A DNA stretch of 64,000 nt from Symsagittifera roscoffensis (taxonomy: Eukaryota; Xenacoelomorpha; Acoela; Convolutidae): contig NC_087064.1 in NCBI RefSeq assembly GCF_963678635.1, forward strand, positions 57,918,338-57,982,337, read 5' to 3'. The notes beneath the pieces are model-generated. The model had not been told where the DNA came from. It ran no database searches and worked only from the letters and a program-made list of their open reading frames with translations. Below are positions 24,155 through 36,600 of this stretch, piece by piece. Position numbers and translations under genes: made by a program. Each line of letters starts with the position of its first letter. Within the stretch, counting starts at the first letter, position 1.

Positions 24155-24280
24155 TGTCATTTTGCCCCAAGTCAACTTGTCGCAACCCAACTTGCCCGAT
24201 TTCAACTTGCCCCAGATGACAATTTGTCAATGCCTACATGTCCCAGATAATAAAAAATGAAACTTGCCCCAGATTCTTTG
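24155..24280. repeat. Left terminal array of the MULE-like element
   Basis: Four to five degenerate repeats of about 20 bp containing CAACTTGCCCC or TTTGCCCCAAGT words, reading toward the element interior. They are the reverse complement in style of the array at 26378-26620. Confidence 0.6.
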
Positions 24281-24474
24281 ATATCCTCGTAGAACAATGT
24301 CGGCATAAAGATGATAGATATTTTTGTTGAACAATTAAGCTTAAATTAAAATGCGAAATCATTAAAACATGTGCTGAATCAAAATGAGTTCAAAGCATGC
24401 ATGAACAAAATGAAAGCGGCAAAATTTCAATGCAATTTCTATGTCGAGGTAAACATTTCAAAAGATTGATTGCA

Positions 24475-24810
24475 GTTCTTGTAAGCTCCTATAGCATAGT
24501 TAATAGTGCACAACGCTCTTAATCAAGAAGTCAAGAGTTCAAAACTTGAAGAAGTCAAAAAATTTTAGTTTGAAATCGGTGAAACGGAAAACCGCAAGTA
24601 CCGCCTCGCCCCCAAAACCCCCCTATACTGAGTAACCCAGAATAGGGGGCGGGGTGAGGGAAAGAGCAAAATTATTGCAAAGTATTGGCCTTTATCACCT
24701 CTCAAAATTTGGACCCTGTACGATGGCTATAAGTTAAAAAAGTGGTGATTTTTTAAAAATCAATTAAAAATGCAACAAAATGCCGACAATTAAGTGAAAA
24801 TTACGAAAGA
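24475..24810 (+). repeat. tRNA-derived SINE-like repeat, copy 2
   Basis: A-box-like TAGCATAGTTA (24492-24502) and B box GTTCAAAAC (24537-24545, fits GWTCRANNC) are followed by the same body as copy 1. That body comprises AAATCGGTGAAAC, a C-run/G-run pair ending GGGGCGGGGTGAGGG, ACGATGGCTATAA and AAATGCAACAAAATGCCGA. It ends about 65 bp from the stop of the MULE transposase. Confidence 0.6.
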
Positions 24811-24875
24811 GTTAAATGAGCTAGTGCATATAAATAGTCAACAACATGGTCTTTGTTGAAATTACTAGAAATGTT

Positions 24876-26194
24876 TTAGATTTTGGCATGAATATCCCGA
24901 TATTTCTTCCGCCCCTGATTCTGCGTTCCCCCCATCGCCTTCAAAATGTTGAACTTCTGATTTGTTGAGTCCATTTGAATCTTATTCAGGAAAGTGTAGA
25001 GGCTTGTGTGGCTCCCTTGAAGTAATGCTGTCACTCCAAGATGCCAACCTTCAACGGCGTTTGTCGTTCGTATCAAGCCTTCCGCTGCTTCTTGGGAATG
25101 GTTCCAGAGACTCATAGGGAATAACGGTTGCCTGCTGTTTTGCCCTATTGTTTCGCCTTTTATATTACTTCTCTGATGAAAGTGTGAGGCAAGTTCGTGA
25201 ATTTTATCTGACAGGCTTTGCTCAAGATCTAATCGGTCCACCACATGCTCAATCTCCTCAATGACGCTCTCGAACGACTGTTCCACTAAATCAGTTGGGC
25301 AAAACTGAGAGCGGGTATTAAACGCAGTGCCAAGCTCAGCTCGCAGTTGTTTTCAGTAAAACGTTTACGGCAGCTCGTTCAAAATCTAGAAGGATCCACG
25401 ATGGTTGCGCGTTATCAGAGACAGGCGATGCCTTTCAGGAATTTTGAATACGTCTGTTCAGTTTTGTTCGGCAGAAGAGCATAAAGGCATGGTGGGTAAA
25501 ATTCACCGATTTGAATGTGTATAGTATAAAGCTGGTAAAATTGCATTGGGCAAATTTTGAACGTACCGTTGCAAAGCCAAAGAGAATTTTAAACTCGGAG
25601 GGCATGAACATTATCTCGATCACCGAAAATCAAAATTCGCTCAGGATCAATTACTCCACTGTCGAATAAACAAAAATCAGAATATTCCGTCGGAATTATG
25701 AAATGCCTGTCTTTAATGATTGGCAAGGACGGGACCAAGTTCTGTTTCTGGTGGTTAAGAGTTCTGTTTATTGCTGCACGACAGGGCAAGGATAATTGAA
25801 CAGCTTTCTCATCTGTTACTTCTTGGAGACAAGTGGCAATTATACTACTATTAACAGGTACAATTTGCTGCCTGGCCTCTTTTTTCATTTGATGCATGAT
25901 CTGGTTTGCCTGAATTTTCCCAGGTCTAACATTTTTTGTTGATACGAGTTCATCTGCTGCTGTGACGGCGAGCATGCGGCATTTGTGTGAACTGTATCTT
26001 GCGCATCTCCAGTGCTCAGTAGTTTTTGTCGTTCGCTTTTTTGTGAAATCGTGTCCGTCAATAATTAGCATTCGTTTATTTCGTCGAGATATTCCCCACA
26101 TAAGTTGACTCATAGTATTTATGTTGGATGTGTAGAACAAACTGGTAAACATTGAAGCAAAATGAAAGAATAGTCGTGTTTCATTTTGTTTCAA
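24876..26194 (-). pseudogene. MULE-type transposase with FLYWCH finger (broken)
   Basis: Cut-and-paste transposase of the Mutator-like superfamily. The N-terminal piece (25589-26194) has HWRCARYSSHKCRM, the C..C core of a FLYWCH-type DNA-binding finger, then a basic helix and an FGDRDNVHAL region. A middle piece (25435-25623) reads QCNFTSFILYTFKS...HAFMLF, equivalent to the strand pair before the second acidic residue, followed in another frame by WILLDFERAAVN, which carries the expected DDE-type Asp. The C-terminal piece (24876-25286) has TNAVEGWHLGVTALLQGSHTS, the MULE signature with catalytic Glu. Frame changes near 25600 and 25430 and a stop near 25290 inactivate it. Confidence 0.78.
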
Positions 26195-26377
26195 AGGCGC
26201 TAATTGTGGATTATTGTCAAACTTTGGCGTGTAATTACCGAAAATTATGGTTTTTTAGGTTCAGCTTCAATAATTTTCGATTAGAGTCTTTGTGTACGAG
26301 TCCAGTGTAACGAGTCCAGTGTACATTAGCACTTGCTGGTCCTTAATTTGAACATCAAAGAATCAAGTAAAAGTGTT

Positions 26378-26620
26378 CAGTATGGGACAAAACGGCATAG
26401 GACAAAATGTCATGTGGGGCAAGTTGGCATAGGACAAGTTGCCATGTAGGGCAAGTTAGTATAGGACAAGTTGGCTGGCATAGGGCCAATTGACTTGGGA
26501 CAAATAGTCCTGACACCTTTAAATTGACGTGGGCTATTTTGGTATGGGCTATTGTGTCCATTGGGATATTTTGTAATGGGAAACTTTTGTATGGGATTCT
26601 TTGTCCTGTCACCAGTTTTA
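26378..26620. repeat. Right terminal array of the MULE-like element
   Basis: Roughly ten degenerate repeats of 20-22 bp. The repeats alternate GGCATAGGACAAGTTG and GTGGGGCAAGTTG forms and decay outward into TATGGGCTATTTTG-like words. Chance open frames across it are artefacts of the repeat. Orientation is inverted relative to the left array. Confidence 0.7.
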
Positions 26621-27460
26621 TCGGGTGTAAATCTGAAAAGATGGCTTAAATCCGAGAGCCTTAAGATAATATAACTTAGGCTTTCTGGAGATTATTGAGA
26701 CTTCAACTTTTCCCACCTTGATTACCGCTTAGTAGCGTATTGTTTGTTGCGAAGGATTTGGAAGCTTGAGGTGCTTGAGTCACCCAGCTAATTTTATGTT
26801 AAGGTATTCCAGCTAATTTCTGAGGCCCAAATGGTGACGTTATTACCTTGAACATTTCTAATTTTTGGCCTGGGACGTCAGGAGTTCTTTTGGTTGTTTC
26901 TTAGAAATTTGACAAATGCTCGTATTTAAAAACTATCATATTCAAAAAATCGAAGGGAATATATTCTAGGATTAAAAAATGCATGCCATAGTTGCTCTTA
27001 TCTATCAGACAACTGGTATGATAAACTAAATCTTTCGTCTAGTTGTCTTGAAGAATTTCTACTGCAGTAGAGTACTTAGGCGTTGCTTAGTAATATAACG
27101 CTCAGATCTTGTATTTGTGAGAAAGGCCATTAAATTCTTGAATCTTCATCTGTATTTCAACCATTGATCATGCAGTGCTCATCTTTAACTTCCGTCAATT
27201 GTTTGAACCGTGTTGATTGTAGACTAAAGCATTTTAGATAGAAAATACAATTTAAATTTGATGTATATGCTAGTTTTTTCTATAGGAATACAGATTTGCA
27301 GCTGAAAAGTCTTATCAAAACTGTTACCGAGAATAGTTGTTTGAAAGCGTTGCTCAGTTAAAAATTCTTATGGACCTTAGAAATGCTTTGAGTTTAATCT
27401 CGTGCTATTGCACTCTTCTTTCCCATTGTTAAGTTGATAGATGCTTGTATTATTGCAATT
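26621..27460. other. Region upstream of Nup160
   Basis: No open frame of note. It should contain the promoter of the Nup160 gene and any 5' noncoding exon, but no TATA box or CpG-rich segment stands out. Confidence 0.35.
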
Positions 27461-27477
27461 TCAGATGTGATAGCGAC

Positions 27478-27623
27478 ATGAGTATGATGAGCGGTAGTGG
27501 ATACTTTGGCAAGGAGGTGGTGATCGAGGACTTGGACTCCCACGGCAGTGGTGCTGCTGGCATTCGGAAGACAGTGGTCGGAACTGGTTCTGGCGGAGTG
27601 TCTCTGGACAAGGATGTCTATGG
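27478..27623 (+). CDS. Nup160: Nup160 exon 1 (coding start)
   Basis: Begins at the first in-frame Met, 13 bases after a TTTCAG acceptor (27461-27464). Three Met codons occur within the first four residues. The segment is Gly/Ser-rich, and the exon ends TATGG before donor GTATGTT. It contributes two bases of a Gly codon. Confidence 0.7.
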
Positions 27624-30600
27624 GTATGTTAACTGGTGCTTTAATTAGAAAAATTACCGGCAAGCCGCCAAGTCTCTAGCTCTCGCGTGTATAGGGGTCA
27701 ACCAAAAAAATAAGCAAAAATGCATTAAAAAGTCTTACTTGGCAGAAAACAGCTGCACAGCGCGTATGTTGTCATTTACTTTGTCCTTTTAAAAATTGAC
27801 AGATGGGTCCCTAGGCATCGATATCAAAGACGTGTCTTGTCAATTTGGTGATGTTCGAACCAGCGCTTTTTCTTTTGGTCTTCCTTCAACTTGTCTATTT
27901 TTCAGCTTCATTTTTATTGGTGCTGATATTTGAAACAGATATTTGAAACCTATTTGAAACAGGCATTGATCTTCGTTTTGTGCTCGCCTTATTTTTCTTA
28001 CTCCTCCAGTAAAATTGATTTTGTTTTATTTTACAGCAATGCAGCCGGAGGTATCAGTCTGTGGCAGGCTGGAAGGGAAAGCATATTTATGACTTGGAAG
28101 GTCCAAAACGACACTATAACTCTAAGAGAAGAGGGCTTCACCAGCCGATGTGTCTCTTCTGCCAAGCAGTATGTCTTTCCTAACGAGTCTATCCTACCAC
28201 AAGTGTTCGTGCGAGAATTCGATTGCAATATAGTGATATTACTCGCTACTAACAAGTCAGTTCATAGACTACTCTTGAAGAAACTTGAAAACTCTAATCG
28301 AAGACTTTCAAGACTGCCATCCGGATACCTGACAAATGAGGGCTCAGAAGTTCATTCTTACTCTTTTATGGAAAAATTGTCGGGAACTGGAGCCGGATCT
28401 AAAGTTCTAAGTGCAGCATTTTGGCATCACAGCTCGTTGAAATCGTCGTTTGTAATCAGCTGCGAAGGAGACGTGCTGGTTAAAGTGTTAATGGAAAAAG
28501 ACGGGAAAGCTTCAATGACTACGAAGTATTACGGTAATTCGGGATTGCTGAATATGTTTTCAAAGAAGGCGAATCAAACTTTGCATTCAGTGGTTATTGC
28601 AAACGCAATGAATAATCACTACATTTTTGGAGTGGACCGACTGAGTAAGTTACACATAGTTTCGTTAATGGGTCTGAACCAGGTGTATGAAGTGGACTTG
28701 GCTGAGTTTGTGATGGAGGAGAGTGGACTGATGGTCCCGCAAGTGAAGTGTTGCAACAGGATCAAGATTAAGACTGAAAGTGGCAGTGGCGCTGCTGTTT
28801 CTGAGGAGGCCATTGTGTACTTGCAGTATGAATACTTGAGAGTTTTCCTGATTATCAGGTAATGGCCAATTATGATATAGTTTTTTTATGCTATTATTGA
28901 TGGCATTGAAGTTTGGAGTTTTCGTTGAAAAATACGGACGGATCCGAAAGTTTCTCCTGGCCGTGTGGAGGGATAAATCAATGTCCAATGTGAGGAGCCA
29001 ATGTTTTAACAAGGAATTTTTGATTTAGCTCGTTTGTGCGACGCGTTTCTTGCCATAATATCCCACATTACTGATAGTGAAGTGGCTAAACCTCTCGGTC
29101 GCAAGAACGTTGGTTCGATGCCCAACATAGTCCGTGCTTGTTGCTTTGCATCAAGACAACATTACACAGCCCAAAAAATTAACCAGGAAAAATTGCTTGT
29201 GATTACACTTGCGATGCTAGTGTATTAGTACGAACCTTTTTTTTTTAACCTTAGTCGCAAGTATTGGTGCCACTTTTGTGGCACCTTTACCACTTTTTGA
29301 TGGCATGTGCGTTTACATTCGAATAGTAATAAATTAACACAGTTGATGCATTTTTAATTCATTAAATGAACCGAAAAAAAGGCTATTCGTTTCACACAAC
29401 ATCAAATAATAAAAACTCGATTTCAGAAATTTTCTAACTCCATATATCTTGCTATTTTGAAATGCATAATTTAGTTATAATGTGGCTTTATGCTTTGCGA
29501 TTTGTTACATGCAAAATTAGTCTGGATGCCTTTAGTTTGTTATATTCCAAATTAATTCTTGCAAAATTGAGTCTATTTGTATTTGGTTCCTTTTTTGCTG
29601 AATCACATTGGCAGTTTGTTTGCATTTGTAGCTGCTTTATTCGTGACTAGTGTTGTCGGTTGTTCAGCTTGTTAGAGAACCGAGGAGTCTTTTTTTCTGA
29701 TTAACAACTAGTTTAACAAAATCAGTTAGTGTCATTTTTGCAACAGAATAGAATGTCCGGAAACATGGTGCTTTTGAGCTTGTTTGTATTTTAAATGGCC
29801 GTTTTTTTCGAAATTTCATTCTTATTTCTTAAATCATTTCTTTTTTTACTTCATTCTATAATAATTAAGTGTTTTAGCGGCCTTCAAAATAGGCATTTTT
29901 TGTTATTAGCGGTTTGAATTAGCGATCTCAGAATCCTGATGCCCACAATCACAAAAACTTCATGAATGGTAATGCTTTTTAGGCTATCTGCGGAAAATGG
30001 TCCGAACTTCAGTTGCACGCCACTGAGAGCTATCAAGTGCGAACTAAGTCCGACCACTGCAGATGAGAACTTGGTTGATTTCTGCTTTGACTCAGAAAGC
30101 ATCTATGCCCTGTGGACCAACCCAGGGAGTGGAACTCACTCCATACGCAGATTCGACTATGTATCTTTCGATGCCAGTTCTTCAAAGTGGATGAAGGTAC
30201 TCTCATCGTCCACTCCTCATGATTCTCTTCCAATGGTAGAAGATGACCAGGATCCTTCAGCTGTGTATGTGAATTACGTAATGAGTTGTGGTATGTTCTC
30301 AACGGCGGCGTTGTTGGCTGTGACTATTCAAATGAGAGAGAGGCAGAATGAACAGTCTGTCGATGATATGGAGTTGGCGAAGACGAGACTGCAGTTGAAA
30401 CGTAAGTCAAAGACTGCTTGGCATGATATGTTTCAATGTATATAGTTTAAGTCCGTCTTCACTTTGATATTGATTTAGGATTCGAAAAGGGCTCATTTGA
30501 ATTTTAAAATTCTTCAGAGCGGAGATATCTGTTTGCAATTAATTTACAAACAATTAATCAAGTCTGCCATGGTATTCTCTACGATCACAAGCGTACGTTT

Positions 30601-33600
30601 AAATATCTAAATTTTTGAGCAAAGACATAATTCGTCGATAATCAGTATGGATGGAAGCTTTCCACAGCCTTTCAACTAGTAAATGGTAAAACAGTCTCAA
30701 TATTTTCGGAATATGTTACCTTAGAAAAAACATTCGGGTTAACGACAATTGTCCGAAATCTATGATAAGCAAGGATGTTTTTGCATAATATTATGTTTGA
30801 TGTCTTCAGAGAGTCTTTGGGTCATTGAGGAACGACCCAAAGTCTTTGAATCTGCGTGTTCATAGCCGAAATAGACTGATATTAATATTGAACGGAAATA
30901 GTGATCAGGCCCGAACTGTAAGGCTTGAACCAAGCCTTGATCGCCGCATAGGGAATAGGAATTTTTCCTTTTGCTTAATAAATATCTGTCTAATATTACG
31001 TCTCAAGTTTGTCCAGTGATATTTTTTTTACTAGCGATCAGCTAAGTGTTTTTATTAGGAACCTTCTTTTTTCTAACCTAACTAGCAAATAAAAGTGTTC
31101 ATTGAAAGTGTTCACTTATTGGAAATTGCAAAGCATCTGTTCTTGGCTTTATTTGTGGCTAGTGTTTGGTGCCTATCAATCGTCCCTGGCTGAGTGCTTC
31201 GTGCGACTCTAACTCGACTCTTTTTTTTCTAATTCGAGGCTTACTTAAGATTTTTTTATTGCATTTTATAGAGCTGCTTTTTGTCGTGTTGTCGCTTGTG
31301 TTTGCGAACGAAGCTTCGCATCTGCGTGCATTATTGTTTCGACCATTTGAAAAATGGGGAGGAACTTTGTATTCGGATGTGTTTTAGTTTTATTTTATTT
31401 TATTTTCACACAAAATCAGGCATCACAAATAATCATTGGAGAAAAACGGCTACCACAAATAATGATTATTTGCTACCACAAATAATCATCGGACATTTAA
31501 AATTTTCAAAAAAGTTATACCTGTCGAGAAAAACCGGTTTGAAATTTTTGATTTTTCGTCTAAACTCGAGCGAGTGAGCACGCTTATTTATGCTTATTTT
31601 TAATTTTACTCGACTAAAATTAGTCTTTGAAGATTTTTAATGTCATTTTTAAAAAAAGTTCTACAAAAAAAATTTTTTTTTGTTCATCTAGTCCTTTTTC
31701 TTCAAAAACTGTTGTCCTTTTTGCCTATATTATTATGACTCAAATATGCCTAAATTATAATTTTACGTCAGATATCACACCACTCGGAAAAAAACTACAC
31801 TAATGTGAAAAAAAAAATTTCGTATTCTTTTGAAGACTATGGTCGGAACATTCTGTGCTACTTGCACAGTAACCGGTTATCCCATTGTTCTTAAGTGCAT
31901 TTGTTTTTCTTATCTCGACTAATTTTTGAACCTTCTACTCATTGCTATTCGAACCATATACTCATTGCTATTTGAACCTGGATTATAATGTCCCGAGCTC
32001 AAAATTACAAATAAATTTAGGCGGCAAATGAATCCGGCTCAGAAATCATTTTGAATTGAAGTTGGGTCAGGAAATTATTAATGTATTACTAGGCGGGAAA
32101 GAAATCATTTTGTAGTATCACGCGTGCGGGGCATTAAATAATTTCTAAATTCCTTCATTAGTTGAGGTCGTTCAAGTTTTTATTTAATTTTGGTTGTTTC
32201 CAAAGTACAACTTTGTTTCTGTACTTAAATGATGCTCCCTGTTCCCTATTTTTTGAGCTCAATGATTTGAATCTCCGTAATGTTTAGAATTAATCGTGGA
32301 CAGTGTTGAGAGTGAAGTACAATCTAATCTTCCGCAGTACGACCCAGAAAACGAAGAACACCGGAAAACTCTCATCGAACACTGGCAGCTTTTTTACTCA
32401 ATGCTGTGCGAACACAACTGCGCCGAACGAAACAAAGTCGTCGGCCTGCTATACAATGTACCGAAGTCATTCATAGGCACCGTGTCGCAAGATCAATTGG
32501 CTTATGTAATGCCGATAAGTCCATTTGAAATCCCCGCATCGGAGATTTTAGCGGAGGTGATGCGAGATCATTGTAATGCAGAAGTGACCGACACTTCAGC
32601 TTTCAATGTCACTTCAGAATCGACGGCACGATTCTCGAAATTGATCGAGTTTTTCGAGAAAATGTCAACTGAATGTGACGTTCAAAACTTTTTGAAAGTG
32701 AATTGTTTAATGAATGAAAATGGTTTGAAAATCAGACAAGTAGTAAAAAACTGTTTCGATAGTTTTGAAGAAGTCTTAACGCCGTGCGACAAGAAATTGT
32801 TGAGAAGAATGCTGAATCACGCTGACACAGAATCTCTGTGTAAAATTCTTCCCTTATTAATGGAATTTTTGACTGATGTTCTGACCTCTAGTCTTATGGA
32901 GGATCATGTTGGTTCATCGCTCATCAATACAAGTTTAGACGCAAGCAGTGCTCCAATGAATTTTGTAGCGTCCAAGAAAATTCTCAGAACTCTTATTTCT
33001 CAGAATTGTGGCGTTGTGATCAACAATACGTTATCAATGTTGTGTCCTATTGCAATGGCGTTAGCTTGTTTGTCTAAAGAGTACAGTTATTTGCCCATTG
33101 TGACGAGGTCATTTTTAACTGTATGCAAATACCTCCACTCCTGGTTATTTCTTCATTGGCTGCACGAAACTGAAATTCATGATGTTGAAACAGCCAATGA
33201 AACTTTGAGTCGTGCAGTTGGAACCAGTAGCAGAAATGAAATCACGACTCCGACTGTTAACCCGCATCACTTATTTTCAGGAGTGGACGATACAATTTTC
33301 ATGGGTAAGGGTGCTTTGGAGCTGGACGAACGGAGCCATGTACCTTCTAAAAGCCCAGCTCCGAGTGTGTTTGGAGGAACAGAGTCGAAACTGACCAAAG
33401 TAACTTTCCTGTCTGACTTTGTGGAAGCTAACTCGGACATCATTTTATCATCATTGCTCGAATTTAAAAATGCTGGTAGCAAAACACTGGACGAAACTCA
33501 GATTGTTCAAGAAGTATCAGTTAAGCTTTTGGACCAGTTGAATGTTTCCACCAACGCTTCAGCTCTTAGCGCCATAGCTAAACACCTCTTATTGAAAGAT

Positions 33601-36600
33601 ACAGCTTCGTCTATGGTTGAAACCCAACCCAAGTTAGTTTTAGATATGAGCAACTTTCTAGAATTGTCCTTGACTTCGGGACAAGAAGCGTCTAAAGGGC
33701 TAATTCATTATTTGAAAATGTTGAGTTATCATACCCTTGGCGAAACAGAAGAAGCGCTGGAAATCGGTAAACGTTTGCTTGTAAACGATGAAATTGGTTT
33801 AGCGATGTTGATTCGGTTGAAAAATATGGCGACTGAGATTGACGTGAAGATGCATGTTTTGACTGTTTTTGAGCAGAGTAAAAGTTTTGCAGCGTGTTTG
33901 GAACTGATTCAAATTATATCGGACTGTCCAGACTTAAATAAAGGGGATAAATTATCTCTAAGTATGATCAAGTTCAATTGTCTTTGGGAAGTAAATCTGC
34001 TTGCAGACTGCTACGATTCACTGTGTGACATATGGAAATATGTCCAAAGATTGCCGGAAAGTTCGAGAGATTTTGATAGATTCAAAGACTGTCTGAAATG
34101 CTGGGTGCAAGCTATTTGTGAGACGCATGTGGAAAGTTCGGAAAAAGCGAAAGAAGTTGAAAAGGTTGAGCTGTCAGAATTCAGCTGTGTGCTTTTTTGT
34201 GATGAGTTGATTGCAGTTTTGGAGCAGAAAGCGAGGTTAAGTTCGCCTCTTTGCCCTGTTCCGTTCTACAACTGTCTGAAAAAGTTCTATACCAACAGAA
34301 ACATGTAAGTTTCTTTTGAACGAGGATTTGATTAACCCGGACCAGCACAGTGTTTTGTTGTCAAGGTATTTAAATAATAGCTGTTTGATTTTTGCGCTCA
34401 TTTAACTTGGTTAGTTAATTGGATTCATTTGTTTGTTTTTCGGAATTCACTTTTTGACGATAATAATTAAAAGTCGATTAATATGCGGGCTAATTGGGAG
34501 TATTTAGGACTATTAACTTTTTCCCATTCTAAAGTCTTATTTCTATAACGTTTTGTCGACCGATTTTTGGCCGTGGCAAGACGGATATCGGCTAATTAAA
34601 CGTACGAATGTTTTCTCGATTCCAGGTGCCGCACTGCAGCTATTGTGATGTTGGAGAAGGCGGTTCGAATCCAGGCTGAGCTGCATGCAAGTGCAGGTGC
34701 GACAGAGGAGGAGCGGTTGCAATTGGGCAAACTGATTCACAAAGAGGAGTACAAGGCGTGGCAGGATTCTGAAATGTGTCTGATGCTATGTGAAGAGAAG
34801 GACCAAATGGTGCTCATGCCCAAGTTCACCAAAGCGCATAATGCATCTGAGGGTGAATATTTTTTATTGTTCCAACCATTGAAAATGGAGAGGAACTTTG
34901 TATTCTGGTGTTTTTTTTTCTTTTTTCCTCGAAAAATCAGGTACGACAATTTGACAGGGGACAGGGTTGATATCATATTAAAGCCCTTTCAGTCGTTATT
35001 CGAACGAAATTAAAAAATTTAGAACAAAAAATTTCGAGCTAGTAAGGCGAGCGTGCAGGCTTACAATAGCTTATATATGCTTAATTTAAGCCGTGAAAAC
35101 TTATTTTTACTTATGTATAATTAGTTTTTGGAGTTTTAGCGCCATTTTGGTAATCAGAAATTTTTTTTCTTCGTTTTTCTAGGTTTTTTCTACAAAAAGT
35201 GTTTTTCATTTGAGCTATTTTACTTTGACTGTCGAATATGCGTTTGTTCTATGTTTTCGTTAAGATCTTTTTTATCATGCCACGCAGAACAAACGACGCT
35301 AATATGAAAAAAAAACTTGTTTGTATTTTTGTAAGACCATTGTCGGAACACTTTGTGCTACTTGCACAGTCACAGGCTATCCTTGTTTAGTTAATGCAAT
35401 TTTCCAGCAGAATTGAGGACGTCAGATTAGTTCACTTGGTTTTCTCCAAATCTTGATCTACGCAAACCCATTAAGTTATTCGTTAAGTGTAAATGAGCGA
35501 AGTACTTTTTTGTGATTTTGCGATAATCACGATCTGTAGCATTGGAAATTTCGCAGCATCTGTTTTCTGCTTCATTTTTGGCTAGTGTTTGCGATTGATT
35601 AAGCATCTTTGGCTGAGTGCTTAGTGCTTGAGACTCATATTCTCCAGGTAGCTGTAGGTCGAAGATCGAATCCGAGACGTAGGCGAATTTTTACTAATTT
35701 GAGGCTTATTTCTACTTTTTCTTTTTGCACTTTATAGAGCTGCTTTTTGTCGTGTTCTAGCTAGTGTTAGCAATTTAAAAAAAAATTAACAGCTTTTGAT
35801 GTCTCCGGCACACTTTGGCTAGATATTAACGACCGCGCGTGGCACAGCAAGGTCTTAGGCTCGAATCCGGCCAGGACCTGTTTTTTTTCAAACTGAATAT
35901 ATTCCGTTTCAAAAAATTTTCAACTTAATGTTGATCTGATTATGTGTCATCGGTTTAGCCACATCACAGTTTTTTTTGTATACTGCAAGCAGCAATTTTC
36001 ATACAAATTCCAAGTGTTTTTAATTTCTTCTGTAATTTGTAAGTTTATCAAACCTGACTTTGTATGTTCTTTTTTTTACCTCAAACTTTATTTGACCTAA
36101 TTGGTTTTGGCCTAAGTTTTATCGGCCAAGTGAGCTAATTTTGCGAACAACATGCAGTCCTTTGACGAAAGTGCAAATGGCGCAAAAACATGAATGACTT
36201 ATTTCAAAAGTGGATATTGATTTTTAGATTTTCCACCGAAAGAAAAAAGCTTTGTTTCGGTGTTCGCAAATTGATTTGGTTGAATCAAAAATTTCAAAAT
36301 TATAAACCATTGTTAAAATTCACAGAGTGAGTTTTAAAATGATATTGAAATTGTTTCTTTGAAACTCGGAAGTTGAAAGAATTTTCAAAGTAATCTATCT
36401 GACATTGACACTTCTTCAAATCATGACACTCCAAGAACAATAGTGCAAATGGAGCAAAAAAAAATCATTGAAAGTGTTTAAAAATTGGGTTTTAATTTTA
36501 TTCTCCAGCAGAATGAATATCGTTTTGATTCATTTTTCTCAAATTTGGGGAATGTTAATTTTAAAGGATTAATTGAGTTCAAGGAGCTTCAAGATGATGC

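Larger units (their letters stand above)
24150..26620 (-). mobile_element. MULE-like DNA transposon with inverted arrays at both ends
   Basis: A transposase pseudogene (24876-26194) and a SINE-like insertion (24475-24810) lie between two oppositely oriented arrays. The left array shows CAACTTGCCC-type words on the plus strand and the right array shows GGGCAAGTTG-type words. The element ends are not sharply defined, and target-site duplications were not identified. Confidence 0.6.

Noticed and set aside
26355-26612. 85-codon minus-strand frame with repeated CPT/CQL words
   Set aside because: Lies entirely in the terminal repeat array of the MULE-like element.
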